The translations under genes and the position numbers were made by a program. The notes beneath the pieces were generated by a model. That model searched no databases. It was given only the letters and a program-made list of their open reading frames with translations, and had not been told where the DNA came from. Positions 7,330 to 16,802 of a DNA stretch of 64,000 bases are shown piece by piece; the first letter of the stretch is position 1, and every line of letters starts with the position of its first letter. The DNA is from Butyrivibrio sp. AE2015 (GTDB lineage: Bacteria > Bacillota > Clostridia > Lachnospirales > Lachnospiraceae), in contig NZ_ATVR01000012.1 of NCBI RefSeq assembly GCF_000420825.1, forward strand, positions 1 to 64,000, given 5' to 3'.

Positions 7330-8973
7330 TCAAATCTCAGCTGCTCTCTTTAAAGCATCATCTATATGAGGAAGGAAGTTTTCTCTTCCGACAAGTTCTA
7401 CGAAACCATCTTTTTCCATAGTGTTCATAGGCTGCTCATTAACATGTGAAAAGACAAGCTGGACATTGTTTTTCTTACATCTGTCGTATAGCTGCTCAAG
7501 TGAATGCATAGCTGTTGCATCGATAGCAGGTACACCACGCATACGGATAACAAGTGCTCTTGTGAAATCCTTGAAGCTGATCTCTGCAATCTGTTCAGCA
7601 TCACCAAAGAACATAGGTCCTGAGATTTCATATACTCTTACGTGCTTTGGAATATCCTTAAGCTCCGGTCCATCAGGATCATCTTCAGGATCAAAATACT
7701 TCCATCCGCGAACTCTTGACTCTTCGCTCATTCTCTTCATGAAAAGAACACAAGCTGCAACCATACCAACTTCAATAGCTACAACAAGATCAAATACTAC
7801 AGTAAGAACAAATGTTGTTACAAGAACTATGATATCGCTCTTTGGAGCTGTTTTGCACAGATGAGCAAAGGTCTTGTACTGGCACATATTGTAAGCAACC
7901 ATGAAAAGAATTGATGCAATGGTTGGCATAGGAATAAGTGCAGCAAGTGGCATGAGAATAACAAGTACCAAAACAAGGCAGATTGCGTGAACCATACCTG
8001 CAATAGGAGTTCTTCCACCGTTTTTAATGTTAGCAGCTGTTCTGGCAATAGCGCCTGTCGCAGGTATACCACCAAATAAAGCTGAACCAATGTTACCAAC
8101 ACCCTGAGCAACAAGTTCCATATTGGATCTGTGCTTAGAATCGATCATGCTGTCTGCAACAACACATGACAAAAGAGATTCTATTGCAGCGAGGATTGCT
8201 ATTGTGAATCCATCTCCTGCTACAGACTGAATTGTCTTAAAGCTAAATTCCGGTATATGAGGAGTAGGAAGTTTCCCACTTATCTCATAAAGATCACCGA
8301 TTGTATTAACATGAAGTCCACCAAACTTAACAATAAGGATACCAACGATAACTGCTATAAGAGATCCGGGGATCTTCTGATTAACCTTAGGCCATACGAT
8401 CTGGATAGCAAGGCAAAGAAGTCCTACAAGAAGTGCCTGACAATTAAAGGTTCCAATATTTTTTACGATTGCTTCCACCTTATCAACAGTCTCAACAGTA
8501 GCTGTTCCAGCAGGATATGTAAGTCCCAAAAAGTCTTTTACCTGACCTATTGCAATTGTTACTGCAATACCTGCTGTAAATCCAGTTGTAATTGTATAAG
8601 GAATAAATTTGATAAGGGAGCCAAGCTTAAATACTCCCATCAGAACAAGTAAAATACCAGCAAAAATAGTTGCAAGAGCAAGACCATCCATTCCCTTTGT
8701 TGCTACGATACCGGCTACGATAGTAGCAAATGCAGCTGTCGGTCCTGCGATCTGAACTCTGCTGCCGCCAAGGAATGAAATAATAAATCCGGCAACGATC
8801 GCTGTGTACAGACCTTCCTGTGGTCCAACACCTGAAGCAAGAGCAAGTGCAATTGAAAGGGGAAGTGCTATGATAGCAACAATGATTCCCGCAACAAGAT
8901 CAGTTGCAAACTGCTTGCCATTGTAGCCCTTAAGGGCCGTAAATAACATGGGTTTTAATTTTTCGTTTTCCAT
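7330..8973 (-). CDS. SulP (SLC26) family anion transporter with STAS domain
   Basis: Membrane transporter for sulfate, bicarbonate or another anion. 547 residues: a transmembrane sulfate-permease domain (about 20-410), opening with the family segment around LVAGIIVAIIALPLSIALA and IAGPTAAFATIVAGIVA, then a cytosolic STAS domain (about 445-545, GPMFFGDAEQI and VPAIDATAMHSLEQL). Single-gene unit with GGTGAGGAG ribosome site and its own terminator. No sulfur-assimilation genes are adjacent, so the substrate cannot be assigned; related proteins include bicarbonate transporters. Confidence 0.88.
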   Translation of the reverse strand: MENEKLKPMLFTALKGYNGKQFATDLVAGIIVAIIALPLSIALALASGVGPQEGLYTAIVAGFIISFLGGSRVQIAGPTAAFATIVAGIVATKGMDGLALATIFAGILLVLMGVFKLGSLIKFIPYTITTGFTAGIAVTIAIGQVKDFLGLTYPAGTATVETVDKVEAIVKNIGTFNCQALLVGLLCLAIQIVWPKVNQKIPGSLIAVIVGILIVKFGGLHVNTIGDLYEISGKLPTPHIPEFSFKTIQSVAGDGFTIAILAAIESLLSCVVADSMIDSKHRSNMELVAQGVGNIGSALFGGIPATGAIARTAANIKNGGRTPIAGMVHAICLVLVLVILMPLAALIPMPTIASILFMVAYNMCQYKTFAHLCKTAPKSDIIVLVTTFVLTVVFDLVVAIEVGMVAACVLFMKRMSEESRVRGWKYFDPEDDPDGPELKDIPKHVRVYEISGPMFFGDAEQIAEISFKDFTRALVIRMRGVPAIDATAMHSLEQLYDRCKKNNVQLVFSHVNEQPMNTMEKDGFVELVGRENFLPHIDDALKRAAEI

Positions 8974-9053
8974 AATCTCCTCACCTGAATAAATAAACTA
9001 AAAATCACCAAGAAATATAATACAACAACTAAAACAATAAGCAAGAAAAAAAA

Positions 9054-9089
9054 CGCGGAAGATGCATTATTTTTCCCGCATCTTCCGCG
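9054..9089 (-). terminator. Terminator after oppA (first Opp operon)
   Basis: Perfect 12-bp stem CGCGGAAGATGC / GCATCTTCCGCG, 31 bases after the oppA stop, with eight A on the left side (T-run on the minus strand) and a T-run on the right, so it could work both ways. Confidence 0.8.
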
Positions 9090-9119
9090 CTTATTTTTTT
9101 ACATATTTATATCAATCCA

Positions 9120-11018
9120 TTATTCTGCTACTGTGCAATACATGAAATACTTGTATCCAAGTGGGCTTGAGAAGAAGCCGTTTACCTTGTCAGAGATCAT
9201 GTAAAGATCTGTGTAGTAGTAGATTGGGCAGATGCAACCTGTTGACATAAGAAGGTCTTCTGCTCTGTGCATAAGTGCATAACGAGTGTTAGCATCTGTG
9301 CACTTCTTGATGTCAGCGATAACTACATCATATGTCTCAGCCCAAGTTCCGTTCTCAACCTTTGTGTCATATCCAAGGTCTGTAAGATCGATTGAGTATG
9401 CAGCAACCTTAGCGTTGTCGCCCTTACCGAACTGAACATCGTTGTTACCTGAAGCTGTTGTCCACATATCAAGGAATGAAATAGGATCGTTGTAATCACC
9501 AAGCCAACCGTTACGAGCGATTGAATAGTTACCAGCTTTACGTGTATCAAGGAATGTAGCCCACTCCTGGTTCTCAAGGTTAAGTGTGATACCTACACCA
9601 GCAAATGTTGACTGAATAGCTTCACCGATTGCCTTGTGTCCCTCTGATGTGTTGTAGAGGTATGTAAGTGTTGGGAAGTCTGTGAACTGCTGTGTAGACT
9701 CATCAAATGTGTAGTACTTCTTAAGTGTTTCAAGTGCTGAAGTCCAGTTTGCTTCGTAAGCTGCATCTGTTACATCGTAGTAACCTGTGAAGCTTGAATC
9801 TGGTCCGGCATTCTCATAGAACTGAGATCCATCAGCATCTGTAAGACCCATAGCAACGAATGAAGAAGCAGGAACCTGTCCACCCTGTGCTATATCGTTT
9901 ACAATGTAGTTTCTGTCGATGAGAAGTGCAAGTGCATTACGAACTTCATTCTCAGCATTTGCTTTTTCAGCACCTGTAAGAGTACTTGTTGAAGGAAGAA
10001 TCTCTTCATTGATGTTCCAGCATACATAGTATGTTCCAAGCTGACCTGCTGTTACAAACTGTGTAGGATAGTTCTCTTTAAGAGAAGCGATCTCGTTTGT
10101 AGGAACATCATCGATGAACTCCCAGTCACCATTCTCAAAGTTAGCGAGCTGGTTGTTAGCATCATCTGAAAGATAGAAGTTAATCTCGTTCATTGTTACG
10201 TTAGCAGCATCTACAAAGTTCTCATTCTTTGTAAGAGTGATAACTGAGTTGTGCTCCCATGATGTCATTGTGTAAGCACCATTGTTTACATATGTAGAAG
10301 GATCTGTAGCCCATGACTCGTTAGCAACAACATCCTCACGAACAGGCATATATGTTGGGAATGCAAGAAGCTCATTCCAATATGCGATTTGGTTAGCAAG
10401 TGTAACTTCAAGAGTCTTATCATCGATAGCTTTTACATTAAGCTTTTCTTCTCCTGTTGCGCCGTCAGCCCAAATATCAGCATATCCGTCAACAACTTCG
10501 AACATGTAGCCGTAGTCTGCTGCAAGAGCCTGGCTTGCTGCACGGTTCCATGCAAATACGAAATCACCAGCTGTTACAGGCTGTCCATCTGACCATGTAA
10601 GACCATCACGAAGTGTGTAAGTATAAGTAACTGTTCCATCCTCATTCTCAACACCATCTACAAGTGCTTCTGCACAGTCTGGCTGAAGCTCAAGGTTTCC
10701 GTTTGCATCAAGTCCCCACTTAGCAAGACCTGAGAAAAGGTGGTTGATCATTGTTGCACCATCAACTGCAGAGTTAAGTGCTGGATCAAGTGTTGCAGGT
10801 TCAGAAGCAAGACAAACATTTATTACACCCTTGTTTGTTCCTGCATCAGCTGCTGGAGCAGCTTCTGTTGAAGCATTAGCATCAGAAGCTGTTGTTTCTG
10901 TGCTCTGTGGCTGCTGAGTATCTGTGCTCTGTGGAGCTGTCTCTGATGATGCACCACAAGCTGCAAGGCTCAGTACCATTGATGAAGCAAGTAATACTGA
11001 TAATAACTTCTTTTTCAT
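9120..11018 (-). CDS. oppA: Oligopeptide-binding lipoprotein OppA (SBP family 5)
   Basis: Captures peptides outside the membrane for the OppBCDF importer. The start at 11018 is chosen because AAGGAGGATAATT lies directly before it and the product begins MKKKLLSVLL with a lipoprotein signal and lipobox LAACG; a longer frame upstream has no such signal. After Cys comes a Ser/Thr/Ala-rich linker (about 22-60), then the SBP_bac_5 fold (for example ASEPATLDPAL and DGLTWSDGQPVTAGDFVFAW). About 632 residues. It is the last gene of the operon, 88 bases after oppF, and ends at the 9054-9089 terminator. Confidence 0.88.
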   Translation of the reverse strand: MKKKLLSVLLASSMVLSLAACGASSETAPQSTDTQQPQSTETTASDANASTEAAPAADAGTNKGVINVCLASEPATLDPALNSAVDGATMINHLFSGLAKWGLDANGNLELQPDCAEALVDGVENEDGTVTYTYTLRDGLTWSDGQPVTAGDFVFAWNRAASQALAADYGYMFEVVDGYADIWADGATGEEKLNVKAIDDKTLEVTLANQIAYWNELLAFPTYMPVREDVVANESWATDPSTYVNNGAYTMTSWEHNSVITLTKNENFVDAANVTMNEINFYLSDDANNQLANFENGDWEFIDDVPTNEIASLKENYPTQFVTAGQLGTYYVCWNINEEILPSTSTLTGAEKANAENEVRNALALLIDRNYIVNDIAQGGQVPASSFVAMGLTDADGSQFYENAGPDSSFTGYYDVTDAAYEANWTSALETLKKYYTFDESTQQFTDFPTLTYLYNTSEGHKAIGEAIQSTFAGVGITLNLENQEWATFLDTRKAGNYSIARNGWLGDYNDPISFLDMWTTASGNNDVQFGKGDNAKVAAYSIDLTDLGYDTKVENGTWAETYDVVIADIKKCTDANTRYALMHRAEDLLMSTGCICPIYYYTDLYMISDKVNGFFSSPLGYKYFMYCTVAE

Positions 11019-11106
11019 AATTATCCTCCTTGTAAGATAATAAGTTTTTTTATAAAAAATGCTGGATCGCATCTTCTATCTTTTAATGAAAAACTACATT
11101 ATTTTG

Positions 11107-12099
11107 TTATTTTGCAACATCTTCAATATGATGGCAGGCTACAAAATGTCCTGATGAAACCTCTTTAAACTCAGGCATGCTCATTGCGCAGTCTTCCTTT
11201 GCATATGGACATCTTGTTCTGAATGGACATCCCGAAGGAGCATTCAGAGGGCTTGGAATATCGCCAGAAAGAACAATTCTCTTATTGGCCCTAGCTATCT
11301 TTGGATCCGGTACAGGTACCGATGAAAGAAGGGACTTGCTGTATGGATGCAGCGGATTGTTATAAATTTCCTCAGCATCAGCAAGTTCTACCATTTTTCC
11401 AAGGTACATAACCGCAATTCTGTCACTGATATGTCTTACAACCAAAAGGTCATGAGCAATGAAAAGATATGTAAGTCCCAATTTGTCCTGAAGCTCATCA
11501 AACATGTTTATGACCTGAGCCTGAATAGAAACATCAAGGGCTGAAACCGGCTCATCGCACACGATAAATTCCGGATTTACAGCAAGGGATCTTGCGATAC
11601 CGATACGCTGACGCTGTCCGCCTGAAAACTCGTGGGCATATCTTGATGCGTGCTCAGAGTTAAGTCCTACATAGCTCATAAGCTCAAGGATACGCTCTCT
11701 TCTCTCTTCCTTGGTCTTGTAAAGGCCGTGGATATCAAGAGGCTCTCCGATAATGTCGGACACTGTCATTCTAGGATTAAGTGATGAATAAGGATCCTGG
11801 AAAACCATTGTGGCTTTCTTTCTAAACTCTTTTATGTCATCCTTAGTCTTGATCTGCTTTCCGTCATACCAGATTTCTCCGGCTGTTGGCTTATAGAGGT
11901 TCAAGATCGTACGTCCTACTGTCGTCTTTCCACATCCTGATTCTCCTACAAGTCCAAGTGTCTCACCTTTTTTTATGGTAAAAGAGACATCATCTACTGC
12001 CTTGAGAGGCTTAGTCTTAAAGAATCCTACATTTACATTGAAATATTCTTTAAGATGTTTTATTTCTACAAGATTCTTTTTATTTGATACTTCACTCAT
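11107..12099 (-). CDS. oppF: Oligopeptide ABC transporter ATPase OppF
   Basis: Cytosolic ATP-binding subunit of the peptide importer. 330 residues with Walker [11 protein letters not shown]-loop [16 protein letters not shown], signature FSGGQRQR, Walker [13 protein letters not shown] and the oligopeptide-specific C-terminal domain with its Cys-rich [15 protein letters not shown]. The start ATG overlaps the oppD stop (TGATG), so translation is coupled. A normal-length OppF, useful as the comparison for the enlarged one at 47142-48662. Confidence 0.93.
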   Translation of the reverse strand: MSEVSNKKNLVEIKHLKEYFNVNVGFFKTKPLKAVDDVSFTIKKGETLGLVGESGCGKTTVGRTILNLYKPTAGEIWYDGKQIKTKDDIKEFRKKATMVFQDPYSSLNPRMTVSDIIGEPLDIHGLYKTKEERRERILELMSYVGLNSEHASRYAHEFSGGQRQRIGIARSLAVNPEFIVCDEPVSALDVSIQAQVINMFDELQDKLGLTYLFIAHDLLVVRHISDRIAVMYLGKMVELADAEEIYNNPLHPYSKSLLSSVPVPDPKIARANKRIVLSGDIPSPLNAPSGCPFRTRCPYAKEDCAMSMPEFKEVSSGHFVACHHIEDVAK

Positions 12100-13085
12100 C
12101 AGTTAACCCTGCCTTCCATCTGCTTCTTAACGTTCATCCAGCAACCGGCAGCATGATCATCATTGATCTGCATGCGCTCTGCTCTTTCGCGCAAACATAT
12201 CTTCATAGCCGCATCGCATCTGGGTGCAAATGGGCATCCCTTAGGCATATTGAGAAGGTCAATAGGAGTACCTGCAATAGGTTCAAGTTTCTTGCCCTCT
12301 TTGCCCTCTGTAGGGATTGAACGAAGAAGTCCTTTTGTATACTCGTGGCATGGATTATAGAAGATCTCATCCGCTGTACCCTGCTCACATATTGAACCGG
12401 CATACATAACAATTACTTCATCACACATCTGAGCTACTACCCCAAGGTCATGTGTGATCATTATGATTGCCATTCCAAGTTCCTTCTGAAGTGACTTCAT
12501 AAGATCAAGGATCTGAGCCTGGATCGTAACGTCCAAAGCTGTTGTAGGCTCATCCGCAATAAGAATATCCGGCTCGCAGGCAAGCGCCATAGCTATCATT
12601 ACACGCTGTCTCATACCGCCTGAAAACTCATATGGATACTGATTCATTCTCTTTTCAGGCTCATTTACATTAACGAGTCTGAGCATTTCTATTGCACGCT
12701 CTTTTGCCTGCTCTTTATTTCTGTCTGTATGAAGGAGAATTGCCTCCATCAGCTGATGTCCGATTGTATAAGTAGGATTGAGTGATGTCATTGGATCCTG
12801 GAAAATGATCGACACCTTATTTCCGCGTACAGTCTTCATGACTTTTTCACCGGATCCTACAAGCTCCTGTCCATCAAGTTTGATCGAACCGGAAACTATT
12901 TTTCCTGTTCCTGCAAGTATCTGCATGATTGAATATGCAGTAACTGATTTACCGGAACCAGACTCTCCTACAATTCCCAGGACCTTTCCTCTGTCCAGGT
13001 TAAAAGATATTCCATTAACTGCCTTTACCTCTCCGGCGTCTGTGAAGAATGAGGTATGAAGGTCTCTTACTTCAAGTAATCTCAT
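12099..13085 (-). CDS. oppD: Oligopeptide ABC transporter ATPase OppD
   Basis: Second ATPase subunit, partner of OppF. Walker [11 protein letters not shown]-loop [17 protein letters not shown], signature FSGGMRQR, Walker [13 protein letters not shown], then the C-terminal Opp domain with [14 protein letters not shown] at 13085 is preferred over the TTG one codon upstream because GGGAG sits 9 bases before it. 328 residues. It is followed by oppF with a one-base overlap. Confidence 0.93.
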   Translation of the reverse strand: MRLLEVRDLHTSFFTDAGEVKAVNGISFNLDRGKVLGIVGESGSGKSVTAYSIMQILAGTGKIVSGSIKLDGQELVGSGEKVMKTVRGNKVSIIFQDPMTSLNPTYTIGHQLMEAILLHTDRNKEQAKERAIEMLRLVNVNEPEKRMNQYPYEFSGGMRQRVMIAMALACEPDILIADEPTTALDVTIQAQILDLMKSLQKELGMAIIMITHDLGVVAQMCDEVIVMYAGSICEQGTADEIFYNPCHEYTKGLLRSIPTEGKEGKKLEPIAGTPIDLLNMPKGCPFAPRCDAAMKICLRERAERMQINDDHAAGCWMNVKKQMEGRVN

Positions 13086-13150
13086 CAATTTATACTCCCG
13101 ATTATTTATTGTATTTCTGATCTTAGGTTCAACAGAACCTCGTCAGGTGA

Positions 13151-14209
13151 TTACTTTTCCAACTTTGGATCAAATGCATCACGAAGGCCATCACCAAAAA
13201 GGTTAAGTGAAAGAACTATAAGTGAAATAACAAGTGCAGGTATTACAAGTCTGTATGGATATGATGAAATACCGTTAAGTGCATCTGAAGCCAGAGAACC
13301 AAGTGAAGGCATAGGTGCATTTACACCAAGTCCAAGGAATGAGAGATAACTCTCAGTGAAAATAGCACTTGGAATCTGAAGAGCTGTTGAAATAATGATT
13401 ACTGAGAAGCAGTTAGGAATAAGGTGCTTTAAGATGATCCATTTTCCTCTTGCTCCTGCAGCCTGTGATGCAAGAACATATTCCTGCTCACGAAGTGAAA
13501 GGATCTGACCTCTTATGAGTCTTGCCATTGAAACCCAGTAAAGAACACCAAACACTATAAACAAACTGATGATGTTTGAACCGATCTTGGCAAGCACCGT
13601 TCCATCCAGGGCGCCTTCCATAACTACCTTAAGTACTGATGAAAGAAGGATGACCATGAGCATATCAGGAAGAGAATAGATGATATCAACTATTCTCATG
13701 ATTATCAGGTCGACCTTTCCTCCTGCGTATCCGGCAACTGAGCCAATCGTCATACCAATGATAAGAACGATAATGCTGGCAAAAAATCCAACTGCTAAAG
13801 AAATTCTTGTTCCGTAAACAACACGGATGAAGTAATCTCTTCCCTGAGAGTCAGTTCCAAAGATATGAGGAATAACTGTCTCTCCTGCTTCCATTCTTCT
13901 GATCTCTGATCTTCCGTACTCAAAAGGTCTAAGATCATTGAAGGAATTATCTACCGGCTTACCCGGTGTCATACCAAGCATCTGATCATATGAGTATGGC
14001 CAGAACATTGGGATGAAAATAGCTGCCAGTGTAATGATCACTATTATAAAGAAGCAAACTGTTGCAACTTTATTCTTTAAAAGTCTCTTAACGCTATCCT
14101 TAAAGAATGTTGATGAAGGACGCATCTGAACCATGTATTCTTTTTCTTCTTCTGTAGCAGGAATGAAATCGTCCATGTTAACCTGCGCACTAAGCTTTGA
14201 AATGTCCAT
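13151..14209 (-). CDS. oppC: Oligopeptide ABC transporter permease OppC
   Basis: Membrane-spanning permease subunit. 352 residues: cytosolic N-terminus (1-40), first membrane helix around VCFFIIVIITLAAIFIPMFW, a first extracytoplasmic loop of about 60 residues ending in the conserved HIFGTDSQGRDYF, then the BPD_transp_1 domain with the EAA-like segment AAGARGKWIILKHLIPN that docks the ATPases. Normal-sized for OppC. 37 bases after oppB. Confidence 0.92.
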   Translation of the reverse strand: MDISKLSAQVNMDDFIPATEEEKEYMVQMRPSSTFFKDSVKRLLKNKVATVCFFIIVIITLAAIFIPMFWPYSYDQMLGMTPGKPVDNSFNDLRPFEYGRSEIRRMEAGETVIPHIFGTDSQGRDYFIRVVYGTRISLAVGFFASIIVLIIGMTIGSVAGYAGGKVDLIIMRIVDIIYSLPDMLMVILLSSVLKVVMEGALDGTVLAKIGSNIISLFIVFGVLYWVSMARLIRGQILSLREQEYVLASQAAGARGKWIILKHLIPNCFSVIIISTALQIPSAIFTESYLSFLGLGVNAPMPSLGSLASDALNGISSYPYRLVIPALVISLIVLSLNLFGDGLRDAFDPKLEK

Positions 14210-14246
14210 CTGGAAAATCTCCTAACAATTTATTGAAATAATGCTT

Positions 14247-15176
14247 TTATTCTAATGTAATCCTCGGATCTACAACCTTGTACATGATATCTCCCACAAG
14301 GTTCATGATTACGATAAGTGTCGCAAGAACGATCGTTGTTCCCATAACCAGTGGATAATCACGACCTGTAATACTGTTTACAAATGCTCTTCCAATCCCG
14401 GGAACTGCAAAGATCTGCTCAACTACAAGTGAACCTGTAACGATTCCTGCAAGCATAGGTCCAAAGTATGTGATTACAGGAATAAGAGAATTCTTAAGGG
14501 CATGTCCGAAAATTATCTTCATTCCTGAAACACCTTTTGCCTTGGCTGTTCTGATGTAGTCCTGACCAAGAACCTCAAGCATCGATGACCTTGTAAGCCT
14601 TGTGATATAAGCCATTGGATAAAGGGAAAGTGTTACGACCGGAAGAACAAGTCCATTTTGTGAAGCACCGTTTGCCGGGAACACTTTAAGCTTTATTGCA
14701 AAAAGAATAAGAAGAAGTGAACCCATGATAAATGATGGCATAGACACAAATGCTGTCGTAATTATCATTATTATCCTGTCAATCAGCTTGTTTCTTCTAA
14801 GAGCTGCAACAGATCCAAGGATCACGCCGCAGATAAGAGCTATAATAGCTGCTATAATACCAAGCTTGGCTGATGTCTTCATACCGTCAAAGATAATGTC
14901 ATTAACGTTACGACCTCTCTGTTTTAATGATGGGCCAAAATCAAACTTTGTAACGATATCTTTCAAATACGTAAGATACTGGACTCCAAGCGGCTTATCC
15001 AGGCCATATTTGGCCTCCATCGCTGCCTTTACCGATTCGGTAACAGCTTTCTCACCTGTGAATGGTCCGCCTGGAACTGCATGCATTACGAAAAACGTAA
15101 CTGTGATAACTACCCAGACTGTAACAATTGCAAGGATGACTCTCTTAACAATGTACATTAGTGTCTTTGTGTTCAT
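14247..15176 (-). CDS. oppB: Oligopeptide ABC transporter permease OppB
   Basis: First gene of the operon and partner permease of OppC. 309 residues with six predicted membrane helices; N-terminal VKRVILAIVTVWVVITVTFF, MHAVPGGPF, and the EAA-like loop AKGVSGMKIIFGHALKN. Ribosome site AGGTGG before the ATG. Transcribed with a structured leader of about 170 bases (15177-15349). Confidence 0.92.
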   Translation of the reverse strand: MNTKTLMYIVKRVILAIVTVWVVITVTFFVMHAVPGGPFTGEKAVTESVKAAMEAKYGLDKPLGVQYLTYLKDIVTKFDFGPSLKQRGRNVNDIIFDGMKTSAKLGIIAAIIALICGVILGSVAALRRNKLIDRIIMIITTAFVSMPSFIMGSLLLILFAIKLKVFPANGASQNGLVLPVVTLSLYPMAYITRLTRSSMLEVLGQDYIRTAKAKGVSGMKIIFGHALKNSLIPVITYFGPMLAGIVTGSLVVEQIFAVPGIGRAFVNSITGRDYPLVMGTTIVLATLIVIMNLVGDIMYKVVDPRITLE

Positions 15177-15349
15177 TCTAAATTTCCACCTACCTGTTTT
15201 ATTTGTTTATCTAGTTGCCATTAATGGTGCAAAGCGTTGACGCTTCAACGCACTACATCAACCATGCTATAAAAATTGCAATGACGCCTTATTATTGTGC
15301 GCCATTGCACTCATCGACAAGATTGTATACACGCATATAATCATGCAAC
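15177..15349 (-). promoter_or_regulatory. Structured 5' leader of the first Opp operon
   Basis: Between the likely promoter and oppB the transcript can fold into three hairpins: an 11-bp stem (15277-15287 with 15299-15309, one G-U pair), a perfect 7-bp stem GCGTTGA/TCAACGC (15234-15240 with 15245-15251), and the palindrome TTGCCATTAATGGTGCAA (15215-15232). The last two are adjacent. No known riboswitch consensus is recognised. Either operators for a DNA-binding regulator or an RNA control element would fit. Confidence 0.45.
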
Positions 15350-15356
15350 TGCACTT

Positions 15357-15385
15357 ATGTTATAGGAGTGCTTACTTTATGTCAA
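15357..15385 (-). promoter_or_regulatory. Candidate sigma-A promoter of the first Opp operon
   Basis: On the minus strand, TTGACA (15380-15385) is separated by 17 bases from TAACAT (15357-15362). The -35 is perfect; the -10 matches at four positions. Confidence 0.5.
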
Positions 15386-15523
15386 GCTAATCAGGTTAAT
15401 TTCACTCTAATTGATTAATAAACATCAATCATCTTTGAGTAAAATACATATGTCCGTGGTGTGCGCACATTTGGTAAAGTTTGTTTTTTTGATTTTTTTT
15501 AATTAAATTTTTCACAACGAAAA
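15386..15523. other. AT-rich intergenic stretch, nothing recognised
   Basis: Lies between the candidate opp promoter and the terminator of the flagellin-like gene. It is AT-rich with poly-T tracts around 15483-15500. No coding frame or repeat stands out. Confidence 0.5.
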
Positions 15524-15561
15524 AAATCTACGTAATTATTATATCATAATTACGTAGATTT
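15524..15561 (-). terminator. Terminator after the flagellin-like gene
   Basis: Perfect 16-bp stem AAATCTACGTAATTAT / ATAATTACGTAGATTT with a 6-base loop, about 50 bases after the stop; followed on the minus strand by six T. Confidence 0.75.
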
Positions 15562-15609
15562 ATTAATTAAATTAAATTTAGTTTTAACCGATTAGAATTA
15601 ATCAGTTGC

Positions 15610-16377
15610 TCAGGCGAAAAGCATCAGGTTTTGTCTTTCATTATCTTCCATTTGTCTTTTCTGGAGCGTCATCTGGTAAGAATCCAGCGCCTGCTGGGTC
15701 TTGAGTTGCTGATAAGCCTTTATAGAATTATCCTCTTCTTTATCCATCTGATATCCATTAAGTTCAAGTGCTGCATGTGAGTTGTATGACAGAGCATAAT
15801 CGACTCCATTTGTCTGTGCTCCTACATTGGATCTTGAACTTGAAACCTTTTCAAGAGCACTGTCTATCGCACTTATGTCAAAATCTCCTGTAACATCATA
15901 GTCTGCTATTCCAAGGGCTTCCAAAGTTGAATTGTAAGTTGAAACCGTAGTCTCGGACCCGTTGTTGTCTGTAGCGACACTAAGATCCCCGCTTGAACCA
16001 TCAAGAAGATTCTTTTCGTTGTACTGTGTACTTCCTGCTATATCTTCTATTCCCTGCTTGTACTGTTCAATCTGATTCTGAATTGCCTGCTTGTCATCGT
16101 CTGATAAAGTTCCATTCATTGCCTGAAGAGAAAGCTCTCTGATGGACTGAAGATAATCAGTTATTCCATCCATTGCTCCATCCTCAATGTTCAAAACAGA
16201 TTTCGCAGATGTAAGGTTCTCGCTACCTGCATCAAGACCATTTACCTGTGACTTGGTTTTTTCCTGAATTGCCAACTCTGAAGCTCCCTGAGAAGCACTC
16301 TGATAAGTTCCGCCTGCCGCAATAGTGGAATATGGAGAGTAACTACCGTATCCACTCACAGATGAAATGCTGCTCAT
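15610..16377 (-). CDS. Short divergent flagellin-like protein
   Basis: 255 residues. The middle matches the flagellin N-terminal D1 helix region: NLTSAKSVLNIEDGAMDGI, LQSIRELSLQAMNGT, DKQAIQNQIEQYKQGIEDI and TQYNEKNLLDG (about 54-128), and the segment ALEKVSSSRSNVGAQTNGVD (about 173-193) matches the flagellin C-terminal D1 helix. The usual D0 ends are absent: the start is a Ser/Gly/Tyr-rich stretch and the end is a Gln/Met-rich helix closing with RQNLMLFA. Single gene with strong AAGGAGG and own terminator, no flagellar genes nearby. It may be a minor filament or hook-junction protein, or a flagellin relative with another job. Confidence 0.7.
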   Translation of the reverse strand: MSSISSVSGYGSYSPYSTIAAGGTYQSASQGASELAIQEKTKSQVNGLDAGSENLTSAKSVLNIEDGAMDGITDYLQSIRELSLQAMNGTLSDDDKQAIQNQIEQYKQGIEDIAGSTQYNEKNLLDGSSGDLSVATDNNGSETTVSTYNSTLEALGIADYDVTGDFDISAIDSALEKVSSSRSNVGAQTNGVDYALSYNSHAALELNGYQMDKEEDNSIKAYQQLKTQQALDSYQMTLQKRQMEDNERQNLMLFA

Positions 16378-16550
16378 ATCGACCTCCTTTTCTCATCATG
16401 TGAAGCAAAAAATATACTTACTTAAGGTAATCGTAGCATCATGTAAAGAAAATACTAGACGTAAAAATATTAATTTTGGGGGATTTTGAAATGATATTTC
16501 ATAGAAAAAATGTAGCCATGAAACAAGAAGTCAAGACTTCAAGAAAAAAT

Positions 16551-16580
16551 GAGCCACGAACCCCGTCCCTAGGGGCCACT
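16551..16580 (-). repeat. REP copy 1
   Basis: Read on the minus strand: AGTGGCCCCTAGGGACGGGG then TTCGTGGCTC. Same pattern as the copies flanking the RAYT transposase gene, with several changes, and it lies 7 kb from it. Confidence 0.7.
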
Positions 16581-16648
16581 TTTTCCGTATAACGCAAAAA
16601 CACCCACGGGGGGACGTGAGTGCCTGCGATTTTCTTATGAGGGGGAGA

Positions 16649-16691
16649 TAGTGATTGTCTCTAAACGGCTTAGAGAACTGTTTCATCACTA
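16649..16691. repeat. Nested hairpin
   Basis: Outer stem TAGTGAT (16649-16655) with ATCACTA (16685-16691); inner stem CTCTAA (16659-16664) with TTAGAG (16670-16675). Not followed by a clear T-run on either strand, so it is more like a structured or regulatory element than a terminator. Confidence 0.4.
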
Positions 16692-16802
16692 ACCTTAATT
16701 AACAATATAAACTAAAATTGTGTTCAAAAAGTGAATAAAATAATCTTTTTTGTGAACTTTTTGTGGAGAAAAGGCGAAGTACTATCATTAAAATTATGTT
16801 TA

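Larger units (their letters stand above)
16378..16802. other. Intergenic region with a REP copy and two hairpins
   Basis: Contains the promoter area of the flagellin-like gene, a REP copy (16551-16580), a small imperfect hairpin CACCCACG...CGTGAGTG (about 16609-16631), and a nested hairpin (16649-16691). A frame of 33 codons starting near 16491 runs through the REP and has no ribosome site, so it is not called. Confidence 0.5.

Noticed and set aside
8257-8652. 131-codon frame antisense to the SulP gene
   Set aside because: Shadow of a real membrane protein gene, with Cys/Asn/Ser-rich low-quality composition and no ribosome site.
13131-13146. AGGTTC-AACA-GAACCT hairpin between oppC and oppD
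   Set aside because: Short stem with no T-run in a tight intergenic gap; not enough to call a regulatory site.
16491-16592. 33-codon plus-strand frame through REP copy 1
   Set aside because: No ribosome site, and half of it is repeat sequence.
16478-16700. Possible c-di-GMP or other riboswitch upstream of the flagellin-like gene
   Set aside because: The GEMM core and receptor motifs are not present; only simple hairpins are seen.
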